Counted from the first letter of the stretch, positions 50,310 to 60,124 are shown. The stretch: 64,000 nucleotides of DNA from Burkholderia diffusa (GCF_001718315.1 NZ_CP013362.1:1488001-1552000), one strand, 5' to 3'. Notes: generated by a model from the sequence alone, not told the origin. A program made the numbers and translations.

Positions 50310-52037
50310 ATGACGACTGCCCCGACCCGTCCGGATGCCGGCCCTCAGCATCCCGAGCATTTCGCCGCACTCGGTGCGGCAACGCCGCCGCCCACGCAGC
50401 GCATCGGCCTCGATGCGCTGGCCGGCCTGTCGATTGCCGGGCTGCTGATTCCCGAGGCGGTCGCGTACGCGGGTCTCGCCAATCTGCCGCCGCAGGCCGG
50501 TCTCATCGCGTTGCTGTCCGGGCTCGTCGTCTATGCGCTGAGCGGCAGCAGTCGCTTTGCGATCGTGTCGTCGACGTCGTCGTCGGCGGCGGTGCTCGCC
50601 GCGACCGTGCTGGCCGAGTCCGGGATCGCGCTTGCCGCGCAGCTCGCACTGGCGGCCGCGCTCGTCGCGATGACCGGCGTGCTGTTCATCCTGGCGGGCG
50701 TCGCGCGCCTGGGCGGCATGTCGGATTTCGTCGCGCGTCCGGTCCTGCGCGGCTTCACGTTCGGCCTGGCGCTGACGATCGTCATCAAGCAACTGCCGAA
50801 GATTCTCGCGATTTCCGTGCAGCACAGCGATGCGCCGCGCGTCGCGCTCGACCTCGTCACCGGCGCGCCGCATGCGAACCTCGCGAGCGTCGCACTCGGC
50901 GCGACCGCGCTCGCGCTGTTGTTCGTGCTCGGCCGGCGCTCGCGCGTGCCCGCGACACTGGTGGTGATCGTGCTGTCGATCGCGGCCGGGTATATGGTCG
51001 ACTGGCAGCACTACGGAATAGCGATCGTCGGACACATCGATTTCCGGCACCTCGAGTTCGGGCTGCCGCATCTCGACCGCAACGCATGGATGCAGACGGT
51101 CGAGCTCGCATTCGCGCTGATGCTGATCCTGTATGCGGAATCGTACGGATCGATTCGCAACTTCGCGCTGAAGCACGGCGACAGCGTGTCGCCGAACCGC
51201 GACCTCGTCGCGCTCGGCTGCGCGAATCTCGTGTCGGGGCTGCTGCACGGGATGCCGGTCGGCGCCGGCTATTCGGCGACGTCCGCGAACGAGGCGGCCG
51301 GTGCGCGATCGCGTTTCGCGGGCTTGTGGGCGGCCGGCGTGGTCGCGCTGATCGTGTGGCTACTGCTGCCGCAACTCGCGCGCACGCCCGAGCCGGTGCT
51401 CGCGGCGATCGTGATCTTCGCGGTCAGCCATTCGCTTCATCCGTCGGTATTCCGGCCATACTGGGTCTGGCATCGCGACCGGCTCGTCGTGATCGCCGCG
51501 CTGCTCGCGGTGCTCGTGCTCGGCGTGCTGCACGGACTGCTCGCGGCCATCGGCGTGAGCCTGCTCCTGACGCTGCGCAAGTTGTCGGAGCCGAACGTGA
51601 GCGTGCTCGGCAGGCTGCGTGACGGGCACGACTTCGTCGATGTCGCGAATCATGCCGATGCGAAGCCGGTGCCCGGTGTGCTGATCGTCCGGCCCGAGGC
51701 GCAGTTGTTCTTCGCGAACGCGGACCGGATGCTCAATCGCGTGCGTGCGCTGATGAAGGCCGCGCCCGATACGCGTACCGTGCTGCTGAGTCTCGAGGAA
51801 ACGCCGGACGTGGACGGCACGACGATCGAGTCGTTGCGCACATTCGCGGCTGAATGCGCGGCCCGCGGGCTGCAGTTCGCGATCGTGCGGCTCAAGGAGC
51901 ACGCGCTGCATGCGCTGCGCCGTGCGGCAGATGACACGCTGCGCGACGACGCGATGTCCGAACTGAGTGTCGACGAGAGCCTGCAATTGCTGCAGGCGCG
52001 CGGTAATGGCGGGAAGGGCGCGCAAGGCGGTGCGTGA
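50310..52037 (+). CDS. SulP-family inorganic anion transporter with STAS domain
   Basis: A 575-residue transporter of the SLC26/SulP family. The membrane part (about 30-420) opens with LDALAGLSIAGLLIPEAVAYAGLANLPPQAGLIALLSGLVVYALSGSS, the family signature, and contains SYGSIRNFALKHGDSVSPNRDLVALGCANLVSGLLHGMPVGAGYSATSANEAAGAR. A cytosolic STAS domain (about 450-560) is at the C-terminus. Substrates in the family include sulfate, bicarbonate and dicarboxylates; the sequence alone does not decide. A GC hairpin (52049-52070) follows the gene, without a T tract. Confidence 0.9.
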   Translation: MTTAPTRPDAGPQHPEHFAALGAATPPPTQRIGLDALAGLSIAGLLIPEAVAYAGLANLPPQAGLIALLSGLVVYALSGSSRFAIVSSTSSSAAVLAATVLAESGIALAAQLALAAALVAMTGVLFILAGVARLGGMSDFVARPVLRGFTFGLALTIVIKQLPKILAISVQHSDAPRVALDLVTGAPHANLASVALGATALALLFVLGRRSRVPATLVVIVLSIAAGYMVDWQHYGIAIVGHIDFRHLEFGLPHLDRNAWMQTVELAFALMLILYAESYGSIRNFALKHGDSVSPNRDLVALGCANLVSGLLHGMPVGAGYSATSANEAAGARSRFAGLWAAGVVALIVWLLLPQLARTPEPVLAAIVIFAVSHSLHPSVFRPYWVWHRDRLVVIAALLAVLVLGVLHGLLAAIGVSLLLTLRKLSEPNVSVLGRLRDGHDFVDVANHADAKPVPGVLIVRPEAQLFFANADRMLNRVRALMKAAPDTRTVLLSLEETPDVDGTTIESLRTFAAECAARGLQFAIVRLKEHALHALRRAADDTLRDDAMSELSVDESLQLLQARGNGGKGAQGGA

Positions 52038-52079
52038 AGACGTGGGGCGAACGCGCCGTCCGGCGCGTTCCGGCGCCGC

Positions 52080-53030
52080 CTAGTGCGATAGCGCGGCGTC
52101 TGCCGATTCGGTGGTCGCGGAATTCGCCATGACCTCTGCCACCTCGGCAGCCGTCGGCGCATACGCACCCGCATGCGCACAGGCGACCGCCGCGCAGGCT
52201 GCCGCGTAGCGCAAATGATCGGCGGCCGTGGCGCCAGGGCGAGCGAGCTGGCTGGCGAGCCAGCCACCGATGCTGGCGTCGCCGCAGCCGACGGTATCGG
52301 CGACCTCGGTCGCGAACGCCGGCTGGAACAGCGTGGTGTCGCGGTGCAGGAGCTGCATGCCGGTCGCACCGCGCGTGACGAGAATGCTCGCGTCGGGCGC
52401 CCACGCGCGCAATTGCGCGAGCGCGGCGGCTTCGTCGAGTTCGGGGAACAGGCCGCGCAGATCTTCGTCGGAGACCTTGATCCAGTCGGCGAGACTTGCC
52501 AGCTGGCGCAGCGTGCCGCGATACGATGGTGTGGCCATCGGCGCGCGATAGTTCGGATCGAACGAGATCCGCTTGCCGCCGGCACGTGCAGCCTGCACGA
52601 CCTCGATCAGGCGCGACGCAAGCGGCTCGCGCACGACGCCGAGCGAGCCGACGTGCACGACCTCGGCCGCGTCGAGCGCGCCGTCGGGCAAGTCGGCCGG
52701 ATCGAACGCGAGATCGGCGCTGTTTTCACCGATGAAGAAGTAGTCGGGCGGCTGCTTCGACACCACCATCGCGAGCAGCGGCGCGCGATCGACTTGCCGG
52801 ATGAAGCGCAGGTCGAGCCCGGCATCGGCGCTCCCGCGCATCAGTTCGTCGCCGAAGATATCGCGGCTGACCGTGCCGGCGAAGGCGGTCGGCACGCCGA
52901 GCCGCGCACCGACGCGCGCCACGTTCCAGCACGAGCCGCCAGCGACGCTGCGCCAGTGCTGCGCGTCGTCGCGGATGAAATCGGTCAGTGCTTCGCCGAA
53001 TACGATCAGGCGAGGGAACGTCGTCGTCAT
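52080..53030 (-). CDS. frk: PfkB-family sugar kinase (probable fructokinase)
   Basis: A 316-residue ribokinase-family enzyme. The N-terminal LIVFGEALTDFI and GGSCWNVARVGARLG motifs bind sugar; the C-terminal signature DTVGCGDAS near residue 245 holds the catalytic Asp (about 251). The usual GAGD is here GCGD, a Cys replacing the anion-hole-loop Ala. It is the last gene of a five-gene set with the ROK regulator and ABC importer, matching the frc operon plan of Sinorhizobium (regulator, binding protein, permease, ATPase, kinase), so fructose is the likely substrate. Confidence 0.85.
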   Translation of the reverse strand: MTTTFPRLIVFGEALTDFIRDDAQHWRSVAGGSCWNVARVGARLGVPTAFAGTVSRDIFGDELMRGSADAGLDLRFIRQVDRAPLLAMVVSKQPPDYFFIGENSADLAFDPADLPDGALDAAEVVHVGSLGVVREPLASRLIEVVQAARAGGKRISFDPNYRAPMATPSYRGTLRQLASLADWIKVSDEDLRGLFPELDEAAALAQLRAWAPDASILVTRGATGMQLLHRDTTLFQPAFATEVADTVGCGDASIGGWLASQLARPGATAADHLRYAAACAAVACAHAGAYAPTAAEVAEVMANSATTESADAALSH

Positions 53031-53161
53031 GTCGAAACCTTGTGCCGTCGCGTGTCGCTCGGCGGTGCAGCGGTTGAGGGGGGCGGACGGGCGGGGCCGG
53101 TGCCGCGCGCGGCGACGCGGCCCGGCGCCGCCCGGGATCGCGGGTCGGTAGCGTCGCGCGA

Positions 53162-54106
53162 TCAGCGCGGGCTGCTCCAGCCCTTGTAGCCCTTCACGTT
53201 GTCGCGTGTGACGAGCGACGGCTCGATCAGGATCATCGGGTTGGCCGGCTTCTGGCCGTTCATGATCCCGTAGCCGACGTTGACGGCTTGCTGCGCCATC
53301 GCCCACGGGTCCTGGCTCGACGACGCCTGCACGAGCGTGTTCGACTTCAGCGCCACTTCGATGTCGGGTGCACCGTCGACCGACGTGATCACGATATTCG
53401 GGCGATTCAGCTGTTTCGCCGCGAGATCGCTGCCGATTGCCTGCGGATCGTTGATCGTGAACACGCCGTCGAGCTTCGGAAAGCGCGTCAGATAGCCCTG
53501 CATCGCGTTCATCCCGCCTTCGCGCGAGCCCTTGCCATCCTGGTCGCTCGACAGCAGCTTGATGCCCGGGTTTTTCGCGAGCACGGCCTTGCAGCCGTTC
53601 ACGCGATCGATCACGGCCGACACCTGCGGGCCGTTCTCGATGATCACGTTGCCCTTGCCGTTGAGCTTCTTCGCGAGGTAGTCGCACGCGAGTTCGCCGG
53701 CCTTCACGTTGTTGGTCTGCACGGTCGCGTTCGCGCCGGCCGCAGCCACGTCAACCGCGACGACCGTGATGCCGGCCGCCTGCGCCTTCTTCACCGCCGG
53801 CTCGATCGCCTTCGGATCGGTCGCGTTCAGCAGGATCATGTCGACGTGCGCGGAGATGAAGTTGTCGATCTGCGTGAACTGCTTGTTCAGATCGTAGTCG
53901 GCCGATACCGCCGTGACCTTCGCGTTCGGGTTGAGCTGTTTCGCGCGCGCTTCGGCGCCTTTCACGATCGTGACGAAGTACGGGTTGCCGAGCGATCCAA
54001 CCGTGACGCCGATCGATTTCAGTGGCTTGTCGGCCGCGTGGGCGGCGGTGGCGCTGAAGGCGAGCGCGCAGGCGATGGCGGTCAGGGCGGCTTTGTGCTT
54101 GAACAT
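53162..54106 (-). CDS. frcB: Sugar ABC transporter periplasmic binding protein (RbsB/FrcB type)
   Basis: A 314-residue type-I periplasmic binding protein (Peripla_BP_4). A signal peptide (ALTAIACALAFSATAAHAA) is followed by KSIGVTVGSLGNPYFVTIVKGAEARAKQLN, the sugar-binding core with DLNKQFTQIDNFISAHVDMILLNATDPKAI and GKGNVIIENGPQVSAVIDRVNGCKAVLAKNPGIKLLSSDQDGKGSREGGM. Family members bind ribose, galactose or fructose; the linked kinase and ROK regulator favour fructose. GGAGACA precedes the ATG. Gaps to permease (100 bp) and kinase (131 bp) are consistent with one operon. Confidence 0.92.
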   Translation of the reverse strand: MFKHKAALTAIACALAFSATAAHAADKPLKSIGVTVGSLGNPYFVTIVKGAEARAKQLNPNAKVTAVSADYDLNKQFTQIDNFISAHVDMILLNATDPKAIEPAVKKAQAAGITVVAVDVAAAGANATVQTNNVKAGELACDYLAKKLNGKGNVIIENGPQVSAVIDRVNGCKAVLAKNPGIKLLSSDQDGKGSREGGMNAMQGYLTRFPKLDGVFTINDPQAIGSDLAAKQLNRPNIVITSVDGAPDIEVALKSNTLVQASSSQDPWAMAQQAVNVGYGIMNGQKPANPMILIEPSLVTRDNVKGYKGWSSPR

Positions 54107-54206
54107 GTCGTTGTGTCTCCGAAAGGTCCGTTGGCGGACGGGCGCAGGAGGACCTGCCTGCGCCCTGATGGTTGGATGGTGAGAAATGCGCGGTGAGGAA
54201 TGCGCG

Positions 54207-55244
54207 TCAGGTGCGGGCCGAGTCGCGCTGGCGATAGCGGTCGAGCGCGACTGCGCCGATGATCACGAGCCCCTTGATGATGTATTGCCAGATGTCGGAC
54301 ACGCCGAGCAGCACGAGGCCGTTGGTCAGCACCGCGATGATCAGCGCGCCGATCAGCGTGCCGACGATCGAGCCGACGCCGCCGACGAAGCTCGTGCCGC
54401 CGAGGATCACCGCCGCAATGGCATCGAGTTCGTACGACTGGCCGAGTTGCAGGCCGTTGGCCGCATAGAGCCGCGCGGCCGACATCACCGCGCCGAGGCC
54501 GGCGAGCAGGCCCGACGCCGCATACACGAACAGCTGGATCGCCCGCACGTTGATGCCTGACAGCCGTGCGGCTTCCGGGTTGCCGCCGACCGAGTAGATT
54601 CGCATCCCGAGCACGGTGCGGCGCAGGATGAACCACGACAGCGCGATCACCGCGACCGCGATCACGACGAGCCACGGCACCCCGAGGATCGTGCCGTTGC
54701 CGATGAACGCGAACGGCAATTGCGGGTTGAAGACGGTCGTGTCGTTGCCGATCAGGCGGGCGACGCCGCGCACGGCCGTCATCGCGCCGAGCGTGACGAT
54801 GAACGGCGGCAGGCGCAGGAACGAGATCAGGCCGCCGTTGAGCGCGCCGAACACGAGGCCGACCGCGAGCGCGATCGGCACGCCGAGCCAGCCCCAGCCG
54901 GGAATGGTCGACGCGAGCAGCGCGGCGACGGCTGAAGCGGCGAGCACCGAACCGACCGACAGGTCGATGCCGCCCGTCAGGATCACGAAGGTCATGCCGG
55001 CGGCGAGCACGATGTTGATCGAGGCCTGCTGCGTGACGATCGACAGGTTCTGCAGCGTGAAGAAGCCGTCGGTCAGGAAGCCGAAGCCGATGCACAGAAC
55101 CAGCAGCACCGGCAGCATGCCGGCGGTGCGCATCAGCGATTGCATGCGAGCGCGATGATCGGCGCCGCGCATCAGGGGCGTACGGTTGGCCACCGGATGG
55201 GCCGTCGCGGAAGCGAGGTTCCGCTGCTTGGTCGGGTTGATCAT
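54207..55244 (-). CDS. frcC: Sugar ABC transporter permease (RbsC/FrcC type)
   Basis: A 345-residue BPD_transp_2 family permease with about ten hydrophobic segments. Characteristic parts are NIVLAAGMTFVILTGGIDLSVGSVLAASAV and YELDAIAAVILGGTSFVGGVGSIVGTLIGALIIAVLTNGLVLLGVSDIWQYIIKGLVII, strongly conserved in ribose-type importers. It would form the channel with the binding protein and ATPase encoded on either side. It starts 40 bp after the ATPase gene. Confidence 0.93.
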   Translation of the reverse strand: MINPTKQRNLASATAHPVANRTPLMRGADHRARMQSLMRTAGMLPVLLVLCIGFGFLTDGFFTLQNLSIVTQQASINIVLAAGMTFVILTGGIDLSVGSVLAASAVAALLASTIPGWGWLGVPIALAVGLVFGALNGGLISFLRLPPFIVTLGAMTAVRGVARLIGNDTTVFNPQLPFAFIGNGTILGVPWLVVIAVAVIALSWFILRRTVLGMRIYSVGGNPEAARLSGINVRAIQLFVYAASGLLAGLGAVMSAARLYAANGLQLGQSYELDAIAAVILGGTSFVGGVGSIVGTLIGALIIAVLTNGLVLLGVSDIWQYIIKGLVIIGAVALDRYRQRDSART

Positions 55245-55284
55245 GTCGGTACCTGGACGTAAGAGGGGGATGAAGGGGCCGTGG

Positions 55285-56838
55285 TCAGTGCGCGTCGGCG
55301 AGTTCGGCCTGCGAGCCGGTGGCGAGCGCGATGATCGCCTCCTGCGTGATGGGCGTGTGCATGTGGCCGCCGAGTTGGCCGGCGATCTCGCCTTCGCGCA
55401 TCACGAGCACGCGATCGGCGACGCCGATGATTTCCGGCAGCTCGCTCGAGATCACGATCACGCCGACGCCCGCACGGGCCAGTTCGTTGATGATCCGGTA
55501 GATCTCGGATTTCGCGCCGATGTCGACGCCGCGGGTCGGTTCGTCGAGGATCAGCACGCGTGGCTTCGTCTCGAGCAGGCGCGACAGCAGCACTTTCTGC
55601 TGGTTGCCGCCCGACAGCGCGCCGACGTTCACGTTCGCGTTCGGCACGCGGATCGACAGCGAGGCGATCGCGTCGCGCGCGCGTTCGGCGCCGCGTGCGA
55701 GATCGAGCGCGCCGAGCCGAGCGTCGCGGTTGCATACCGAGATGTTGATGTTGTCGCGCACGCTCATGTCCAGGAACAGGCCCTGGCGCTTGCGGTCTTC
55801 CGTCAGGTAGACGAGGCCGGCGTCGATCGCATCGCGTGGCGAATGCGCGCCGAACGTACGATCGCCCAGCTTCACTTCGCCGCGCGTGCGCGGCTCCGCG
55901 CCGAAGATCAGGCGCGCGAGCTCGGTGCGGCCCGCGCCGACGAGCCCGGCGATGCCGAGCACCTCGCCCGCATGCAGGTCGAGGCTGCAGCCGCGCACGC
56001 GGTCGCCGTCGGCGATGTCGCGTACCGACAGCAGCAGGTGGCCGGGGTCGTACGGCGCATGTTCCTTCTTGTAGAAGCCCGAGATGTCGCGGCCCACCAT
56101 CATTGCGACGAGCCGCTCGGCCGACAGCGATTCGCGCTCGAGCGTGCCGACGTACGATCCGTCGCGCAGCACCGACACGCGGTCGGACAGTTCGTAGATC
56201 TCGGCCATCCGGTGGCTGATGTAGATGATCGCCAGACCTTCCTCGCGCAGCTGGCGGATCAGGCCGAACAGGTGCTCGGTCTCGCGCGACGACAGCGGGG
56301 TCGTCGGTTCGTCCATCACGAGGATGCGTGCGCGGGTGTGCACGGCGCGCGCGATCTCGACGAGTTGCTGCTCGGCGATCGACAGCGTGCCGACGAGCGT
56401 GTCGGGTCCGAACGGGGCGCCCAGCCGCGTGAGCACGTCCTGGCAGCCGCGCGCCATCGCCGCGCGGTCGATGGTGCCCCAGCGGCGGTTGCCGCGCCGC
56501 AGTTCGCGACCGACGTAGATGTTTTCCGCCACGGTCAGGTTCGGCGCGAGGCACAGCTCCTGGTAGATCACCGCGACGCCCGCATCGCGCGCGGCGAGCG
56601 GGCCGTCGACGTCGATGCGCTCGCCGTCGATCAGGATTTCGCCGCCGGCGTCGGCGCGGTATGCACCTGACAGGATCTTCATCAGCGTCGATTTGCCCGC
56701 GCCGTTCTCGCCCATCAGCGAGTGGATCTCGCCCGGATAGACGGTCAGGCTGACGTTGTCGAGCGCGCGCACGGCCGGGAACGTCTTGCTGATCCGGCGC
56801 ATCTCGAGCAGCGGCCGGGGCGACTCAGAACGCGACAT
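55285..56838 (-). CDS. frcA: Sugar ABC transporter ATP-binding protein (RbsA/FrcA type)
   Basis: A 517-residue double ATPase typical of carbohydrate CUT2 importers. The first domain has Walker [10 protein letters not shown], signature [13 protein letters not shown] and Walker B ILVMDEPT; the second has a degenerate P-loop ([17 protein letters not shown]) and signature [28 protein letters not shown]. Only the first site is expected to be fully competent, as in RbsA. The start ATG 56838 lies inside the end of the ROK gene (14-bp overlap), implying coupling. Confidence 0.94.
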   Translation of the reverse strand: MSRSESPRPLLEMRRISKTFPAVRALDNVSLTVYPGEIHSLMGENGAGKSTLMKILSGAYRADAGGEILIDGERIDVDGPLAARDAGVAVIYQELCLAPNLTVAENIYVGRELRRGNRRWGTIDRAAMARGCQDVLTRLGAPFGPDTLVGTLSIAEQQLVEIARAVHTRARILVMDEPTTPLSSRETEHLFGLIRQLREEGLAIIYISHRMAEIYELSDRVSVLRDGSYVGTLERESLSAERLVAMMVGRDISGFYKKEHAPYDPGHLLLSVRDIADGDRVRGCSLDLHAGEVLGIAGLVGAGRTELARLIFGAEPRTRGEVKLGDRTFGAHSPRDAIDAGLVYLTEDRKRQGLFLDMSVRDNINISVCNRDARLGALDLARGAERARDAIASLSIRVPNANVNVGALSGGNQQKVLLSRLLETKPRVLILDEPTRGVDIGAKSEIYRIINELARAGVGVIVISSELPEIIGVADRVLVMREGEIAGQLGGHMHTPITQEAIIALATGSQAELADAH

Positions 56839-58072
56839 GGTTGACCTCCTGCGATTCGGTGCGGGCGCCCTTGAGAATGCCGGCCCGCGGGGAGAAGTTG
56901 AAGAACATCGGCAGCGTCGCGGCGCCGATCGCACCGGCGTCGGCGCCGAACGTGCCGCGCACGAGCGTCGGCGTGCCGCGCGCTTCCGGCGCGGTGGCGA
57001 CGAGCGCCGCGCGCAGGCGGGTCGTCAGCGCATCGAGCAGGCCGGCGTCGGTATCGGCGTCGAGTACGACCACCGGCGCATCGACGACGCACAGCACTGC
57101 GCGCAATGCCGGGGCGAGTGCGTCGACGCAGTCGTCGATCCATTCGTCGACCGCCGGCAGGCCGCGCGCAATGCAGGTCTCGAGGTCGGCGCGGTTCTCG
57201 ACCGTCTCGCCGTGATGACGCAGGTGGCGCACGAGCGCATGCAGCGATGCGCGGGCGAGCAGGATGTCCCATGGGCCGCGCGGCGGCGGCGCGGAGGCCA
57301 GCCGGCTCGGCGGGACAGGAATCACGGCGATGTCGCCGGCATTGCCGGTCACGCCGCGCAGGCAGTCGCCGTCGATCGCGATGCCGCCGCCTATCGCGGG
57401 ACCGATGAACAGGTACACGAAGTCGTCGCACTGCCGACCGTAGCCGTAGAACAGTTCGGCGATCGCGGCCGCGTTGCCGTCGTTTTCGCCGAACACGGGC
57501 AGCGACAGCGTGCGCCCGAGGTCGCTCGCGAAGTCGACGTCTTCCCATGCGCGGAACGTGTCGGGCGCGAGGCCGAGCTCGCGCATCCAGGCGCCGAGGT
57601 TGTACGGCTGCGCGACGCCGACGCCCGTCAGGCGCGCGCGCTCATGTGCGGGAAGCAGATCCTGCATCGCATCGATGTCGTGCCGCACGATTTCGAGCAC
57701 GTCCGCGGGCGGGGGGAGCAGCGTGTCGTGGGAGCGGCGGCCGAGCACGTCGCCCGCGAAATTGACGAGCGCCGTCTCGATGCGCATCCGGTCGAGATGG
57801 ACGCCGATGCCGAACGCGCCGCGCGGATCGAGGCGGATCAGCGACGCCGGCTGGCCGCGCTGGCCTTCGGTGCGGCCGGCGAATGCGATCAGCTTCGCAT
57901 CGGCGAGCGATGCGATGATGCTGCCGACCGCCGTGCCCGTCATGTTCGCGAGACGGGCGAGATCGGCCTTCGAGGCGCTACCCGCACGGCGCAGCGTCTT
58001 CAACAGCAGGCGCTCGTTGTAACGGCGCACGTTGGCCGAGTTGCTTCCCTGGCCGATGTGCGGGCTTCTCAT
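56825..58072 (-). CDS. frcR: ROK-family transcriptional regulator of the sugar operon
   Basis: A 415-residue ROK repressor. An N-terminal winged helix-turn-helix ([54 protein letters not shown]) precedes a sugar-kinase-like ROK domain with [42 protein letters not shown], where the ROK zinc-binding cluster is not evident. The usual ROK CXCGXXGC motif is missing, as in several regulators. ATG 58072 has GGAGA five bases upstream; a second ATG 15 bp earlier is possible. It overlaps the ATPase gene and has a perfect palindromic operator upstream. Confidence 0.9.
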   Translation of the reverse strand: MRSPHIGQGSNSANVRRYNERLLLKTLRRAGSASKADLARLANMTGTAVGSIIASLADAKLIAFAGRTEGQRGQPASLIRLDPRGAFGIGVHLDRMRIETALVNFAGDVLGRRSHDTLLPPPADVLEIVRHDIDAMQDLLPAHERARLTGVGVAQPYNLGAWMRELGLAPDTFRAWEDVDFASDLGRTLSLPVFGENDGNAAAIAELFYGYGRQCDDFVYLFIGPAIGGGIAIDGDCLRGVTGNAGDIAVIPVPPSRLASAPPPRGPWDILLARASLHALVRHLRHHGETVENRADLETCIARGLPAVDEWIDDCVDALAPALRAVLCVVDAPVVVLDADTDAGLLDALTTRLRAALVATAPEARGTPTLVRGTFGADAGAIGAATLPMFFNFSPRAGILKGARTESQEVNHVAF

Positions 58073-58108
58073 GGCGTCTCCTTCCATGGGCGCGTCGGCT
58101 GCGACGCA

Positions 58109-58135
58109 TTAAATAAATCACGTTGATTTATTTAA
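58109..58135. promoter_or_regulatory. Perfect 12-bp inverted-repeat operator of the ROK/ABC operon
   Basis: TTAAATAAATCA (58109-58120) and TGATTTATTTAA (58124-58135) are exact reverse complements with a 3-bp spacer, in an AT-rich island 37-63 bp upstream of the ROK start. It is the obvious binding site for the ROK protein. Confidence 0.8.
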
Positions 58136-58329
58136 CCGCGTGGGCGGCGGCGTGTCAGCCTAGGGAAATCCCGGTTTTGCCCCGAGGCGAGGAAGACGTA
58201 GAGGGGCGAAGCGATGCGCGTGCAGAACGGCGGGCGTGGAGCCCGCATGCGGTGCTTGTTGAGAGATCGGTGCAAGCCGCGTTGCAGCTGGATCGGCAAG
58301 CGCGCGCAGTGATTCCGGAGCCGGAAATG

Positions 58330-58359
58330 AAAAAAGGCCGGCATAAAGCCGACCTTTTC
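58330..58359 (-). terminator. Terminator of tRNA-Leu copy 1
   Basis: GGCCGGC and GCCGACC arms around a 5-nt loop (one G-U pair), with a T-run on the minus strand after the stem (A-run 58330-58335 in plus). Confidence 0.85.
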
Positions 58360-58369
58360 AAGAAACAGA

Positions 58370-58456
58370 TGGTGCCCAGGAGAGGACTCGAACCTCCACG
58401 ATGTTGCCACCGCTAGGACCTGAACCTAGTGCGTCTACCAATTCCGCCACCTGGGC
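58370..58456 (-). tRNA. leuT: tRNA-Leu (anticodon CAG), copy 1
   Basis: An 87-nt tRNA with encoded CCA. On the minus strand the acceptor GCCCAGG pairs with CCTGGGC; the anticodon stem CTAGG/CCTAG holds a loop with anticodon CAG; a long variable arm and the T arm GGTTCGAGTCC are present. It is a class II tRNA as expected for leucine, decoding the very frequent CUG codon of this GC-rich genome. Promoter and terminator are its own. The symbol follows E. coli style and is only indicative. Confidence 0.95.
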
Positions 58457-58886
58457 ACGTTTCGCTTTGCTGCATCGCGAAAGACCGCAATTATAGCGTG
58501 ATGAAAGGACGTGTCAACAGATTTTTGCGCGATCGGCCGGATATGTGAAAAAGCGTGCGCCTGGTTCGTCGCGTTTGAATGCGGTTGCTGGTCGATGCGG
58601 GGCGAGGAATCAACGTCGGGACGATCGAGCCGATTTCCGGAATGCACATTCACGTTTGTCGCTGGAGAAATTGTTGTCGATGGCGTTCTGTCTTGCGCGT
58701 TGCCCGCGGCTATGAGGTGCAATTGGCGGCGATCGTCCGTCCGTCGCGCGGACCGTGTGTGCGCGCCGACGAGGGCGCGTAATGACACGTGCGGCGCATG
58801 TGGGGAGAAATCGATAGTGACCCGACTATGTCTGTTACCATTGCGGTTACGTTTATTGCGGGACGGTCCGCCTCAAGGAGTGTGTC
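58457..58886. other. Intergenic region between tRNA-Leu copy 1 and the flavodoxin gene
   Basis: This holds the divergent promoter of the tRNA at its left end and presumably the flavodoxin gene promoter at its right end, where no consensus was recognised. No credible gene otherwise. Confidence 0.6.
58490..58517 (-). promoter_or_regulatory. Promoter of tRNA-Leu copy 1
   Basis: On the minus strand TTGACA (plus 58512-58517), a 16-bp spacer and TATAAT (plus 58490-58495): a consensus sigma-70 promoter. Confidence 0.85.
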
Positions 58887-59450
58887 ATGTCTGAAATCGC
58901 GGTGGTTTTTCATAGCGGCTACGGCCACGCAGCCGTTATTGCGGACGCCGTTGCTCGCGGCGTGGAGAAAGTCGACGGCGCGTCGGTCAAGCTGATTCCC
59001 GTCGACGCGATCGACGAACACTGGGAGTACCTGGAGCGCGATGCGAAGGCGATCATCTTTGGCTCGCCGACCTACATGGGCAGTGCGTCCGCTCAGTTCA
59101 AGGGCTTCATGGATGCATCGTCGAAGTACTGGGGCAAGTGGCGTGACAAGCTGGCGGCCGGTTTCACCGTGTCTGCTTCGCAAAGCGGCGACAAACTGTC
59201 GACGTTGCAACAACTCGCGGTCTTCGCTGCCCAGCATCAGATGCTGTGGGTCAGCCTCGGTCTGATGCCCGGCAACAACAGCAGTGCGGGTTCGGTCAAC
59301 GATCTGAATCGGCTCGGGTCGTTCCTTGGTGCGATGGCGCAGGCAAATGCGGACGAGGGTGGCGACGCGATTCTCGAGAGTGACCGCAAGACGGCCGAAG
59401 TGCTGGGCGAGCGTGTCGCGATTGCTGCGAAACGCTGGAACGGCGCCTGA
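58887..59450 (+). CDS. Flavodoxin-family NAD(P)H-dependent oxidoreductase (WrbA-like)
   Basis: A 187-residue flavodoxin-fold protein. FMN-binding loop HSGYGHAAVIADAVARG near residues 9-25 and the central AIIFGSPTYMGSASAQFKGFMD correspond to the flavin-binding signatures of WrbA- and NAD(P)H-quinone-oxidoreductase-like proteins; PGNNSSAG is a further loop. Length matches short flavodoxins. AAGGAG lies before the ATG. It lies on the strand opposite to the tRNA genes around it. The donor/acceptor are not decided by sequence. Confidence 0.85.
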   Translation: MSEIAVVFHSGYGHAAVIADAVARGVEKVDGASVKLIPVDAIDEHWEYLERDAKAIIFGSPTYMGSASAQFKGFMDASSKYWGKWRDKLAAGFTVSASQSGDKLSTLQQLAVFAAQHQMLWVSLGLMPGNNSSAGSVNDLNRLGSFLGAMAQANADEGGDAILESDRKTAEVLGERVAIAAKRWNGA

Positions 59451-59560
59451 GGTTGGTGGCCGGGCGGGTCTCGGTGGCCGTTCGGCTGCAGGAAGGGTGA
59501 TGTGCTTGTCGCGTGTCCGCCGAGTTCGCTTCGTTACTCGCGTTCCTGCGCGTGAAAAAG

Positions 59561-59589
59561 AAAAAGGCCGGCTAAAAGCCGGCCTTTCT
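59561..59589 (-). terminator. Terminator of tRNA-Leu copy 2
   Basis: GGCCGGC (59566-59572) and GCCGGCC (59578-59584) form a perfect stem with A and T tracts. It may also stop transcripts of the flavodoxin gene coming from the left. Confidence 0.85.
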
Positions 59590-59596
59590 AAATAAG

Positions 59597-59683
59597 TGGT
59601 GCCCAGGAGAGGACTCGAACCTCCACGGTGTTGCCACCGCTAGGACCTGAACCTAGTGCGTCTACCAATTCCGCCACCTGGGC
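59597..59683 (-). tRNA. leuT: tRNA-Leu (anticodon CAG), copy 2
   Basis: An 87-nt copy with the same acceptor, anticodon and T-arm sequences as copy 1. It differs from it in the variable arm region only (CACGGTG versus CACGATG in plus-strand reading). CCA is encoded. It has its own promoter. Confidence 0.95.
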
Positions 59684-59714
59684 ACGTTTCGCTTGCTGCG
59701 ATGCGAAGACCGCT

Positions 59715-59742
59715 ATTTTAGCGTGTCTCGGCAGTCTGTCAA
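59715..59742 (-). promoter_or_regulatory. Promoter of tRNA-Leu copy 2
   Basis: Minus strand: TTGACA (plus 59737-59742), a 16-bp spacer and TAAAAT (plus 59715-59720). Confidence 0.85.
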
Positions 59743-60124
59743 TACAAATTGAGCGATGACGATAAAAATTTTGTACGTCGCATATCGTGGCATCACGCGC
59801 TCGGTCGTTTTCACGTCGAATCTCCAGAGCGGCGCCGTGTTCGGGCGGTCTCCGAGTGCTCGCGCAGCCATCCCGTCTGCGCCAGTCAGGTCGGACACGA
59901 TCCGAGGGCGTCGGAGCTGCCGCGTTTGGGGATGATGGACCTGCCTTTCGTTGACGACACTTCCCGCGCGGTGTGCGCGAAGAGCGCATGCGCGGCCTGA
60001 GCATGTCGTGGCATGGCGCCTGGTACCAACGAGGAGGGCAATCGATAACGGACTCACTCTGCTATCGGCCGGCGGGGGGGGGGCATATGGCGCGGCCGGC
60101 ACGCGTAATGTAGCGCTTGAAATG

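Noticed and set aside
58511-58894. A 127-residue plus-strand frame before the flavodoxin gene
   Set aside because: It overlaps the flavodoxin start, lacks a ribosome binding site and recognisable motifs, and has poor composition.
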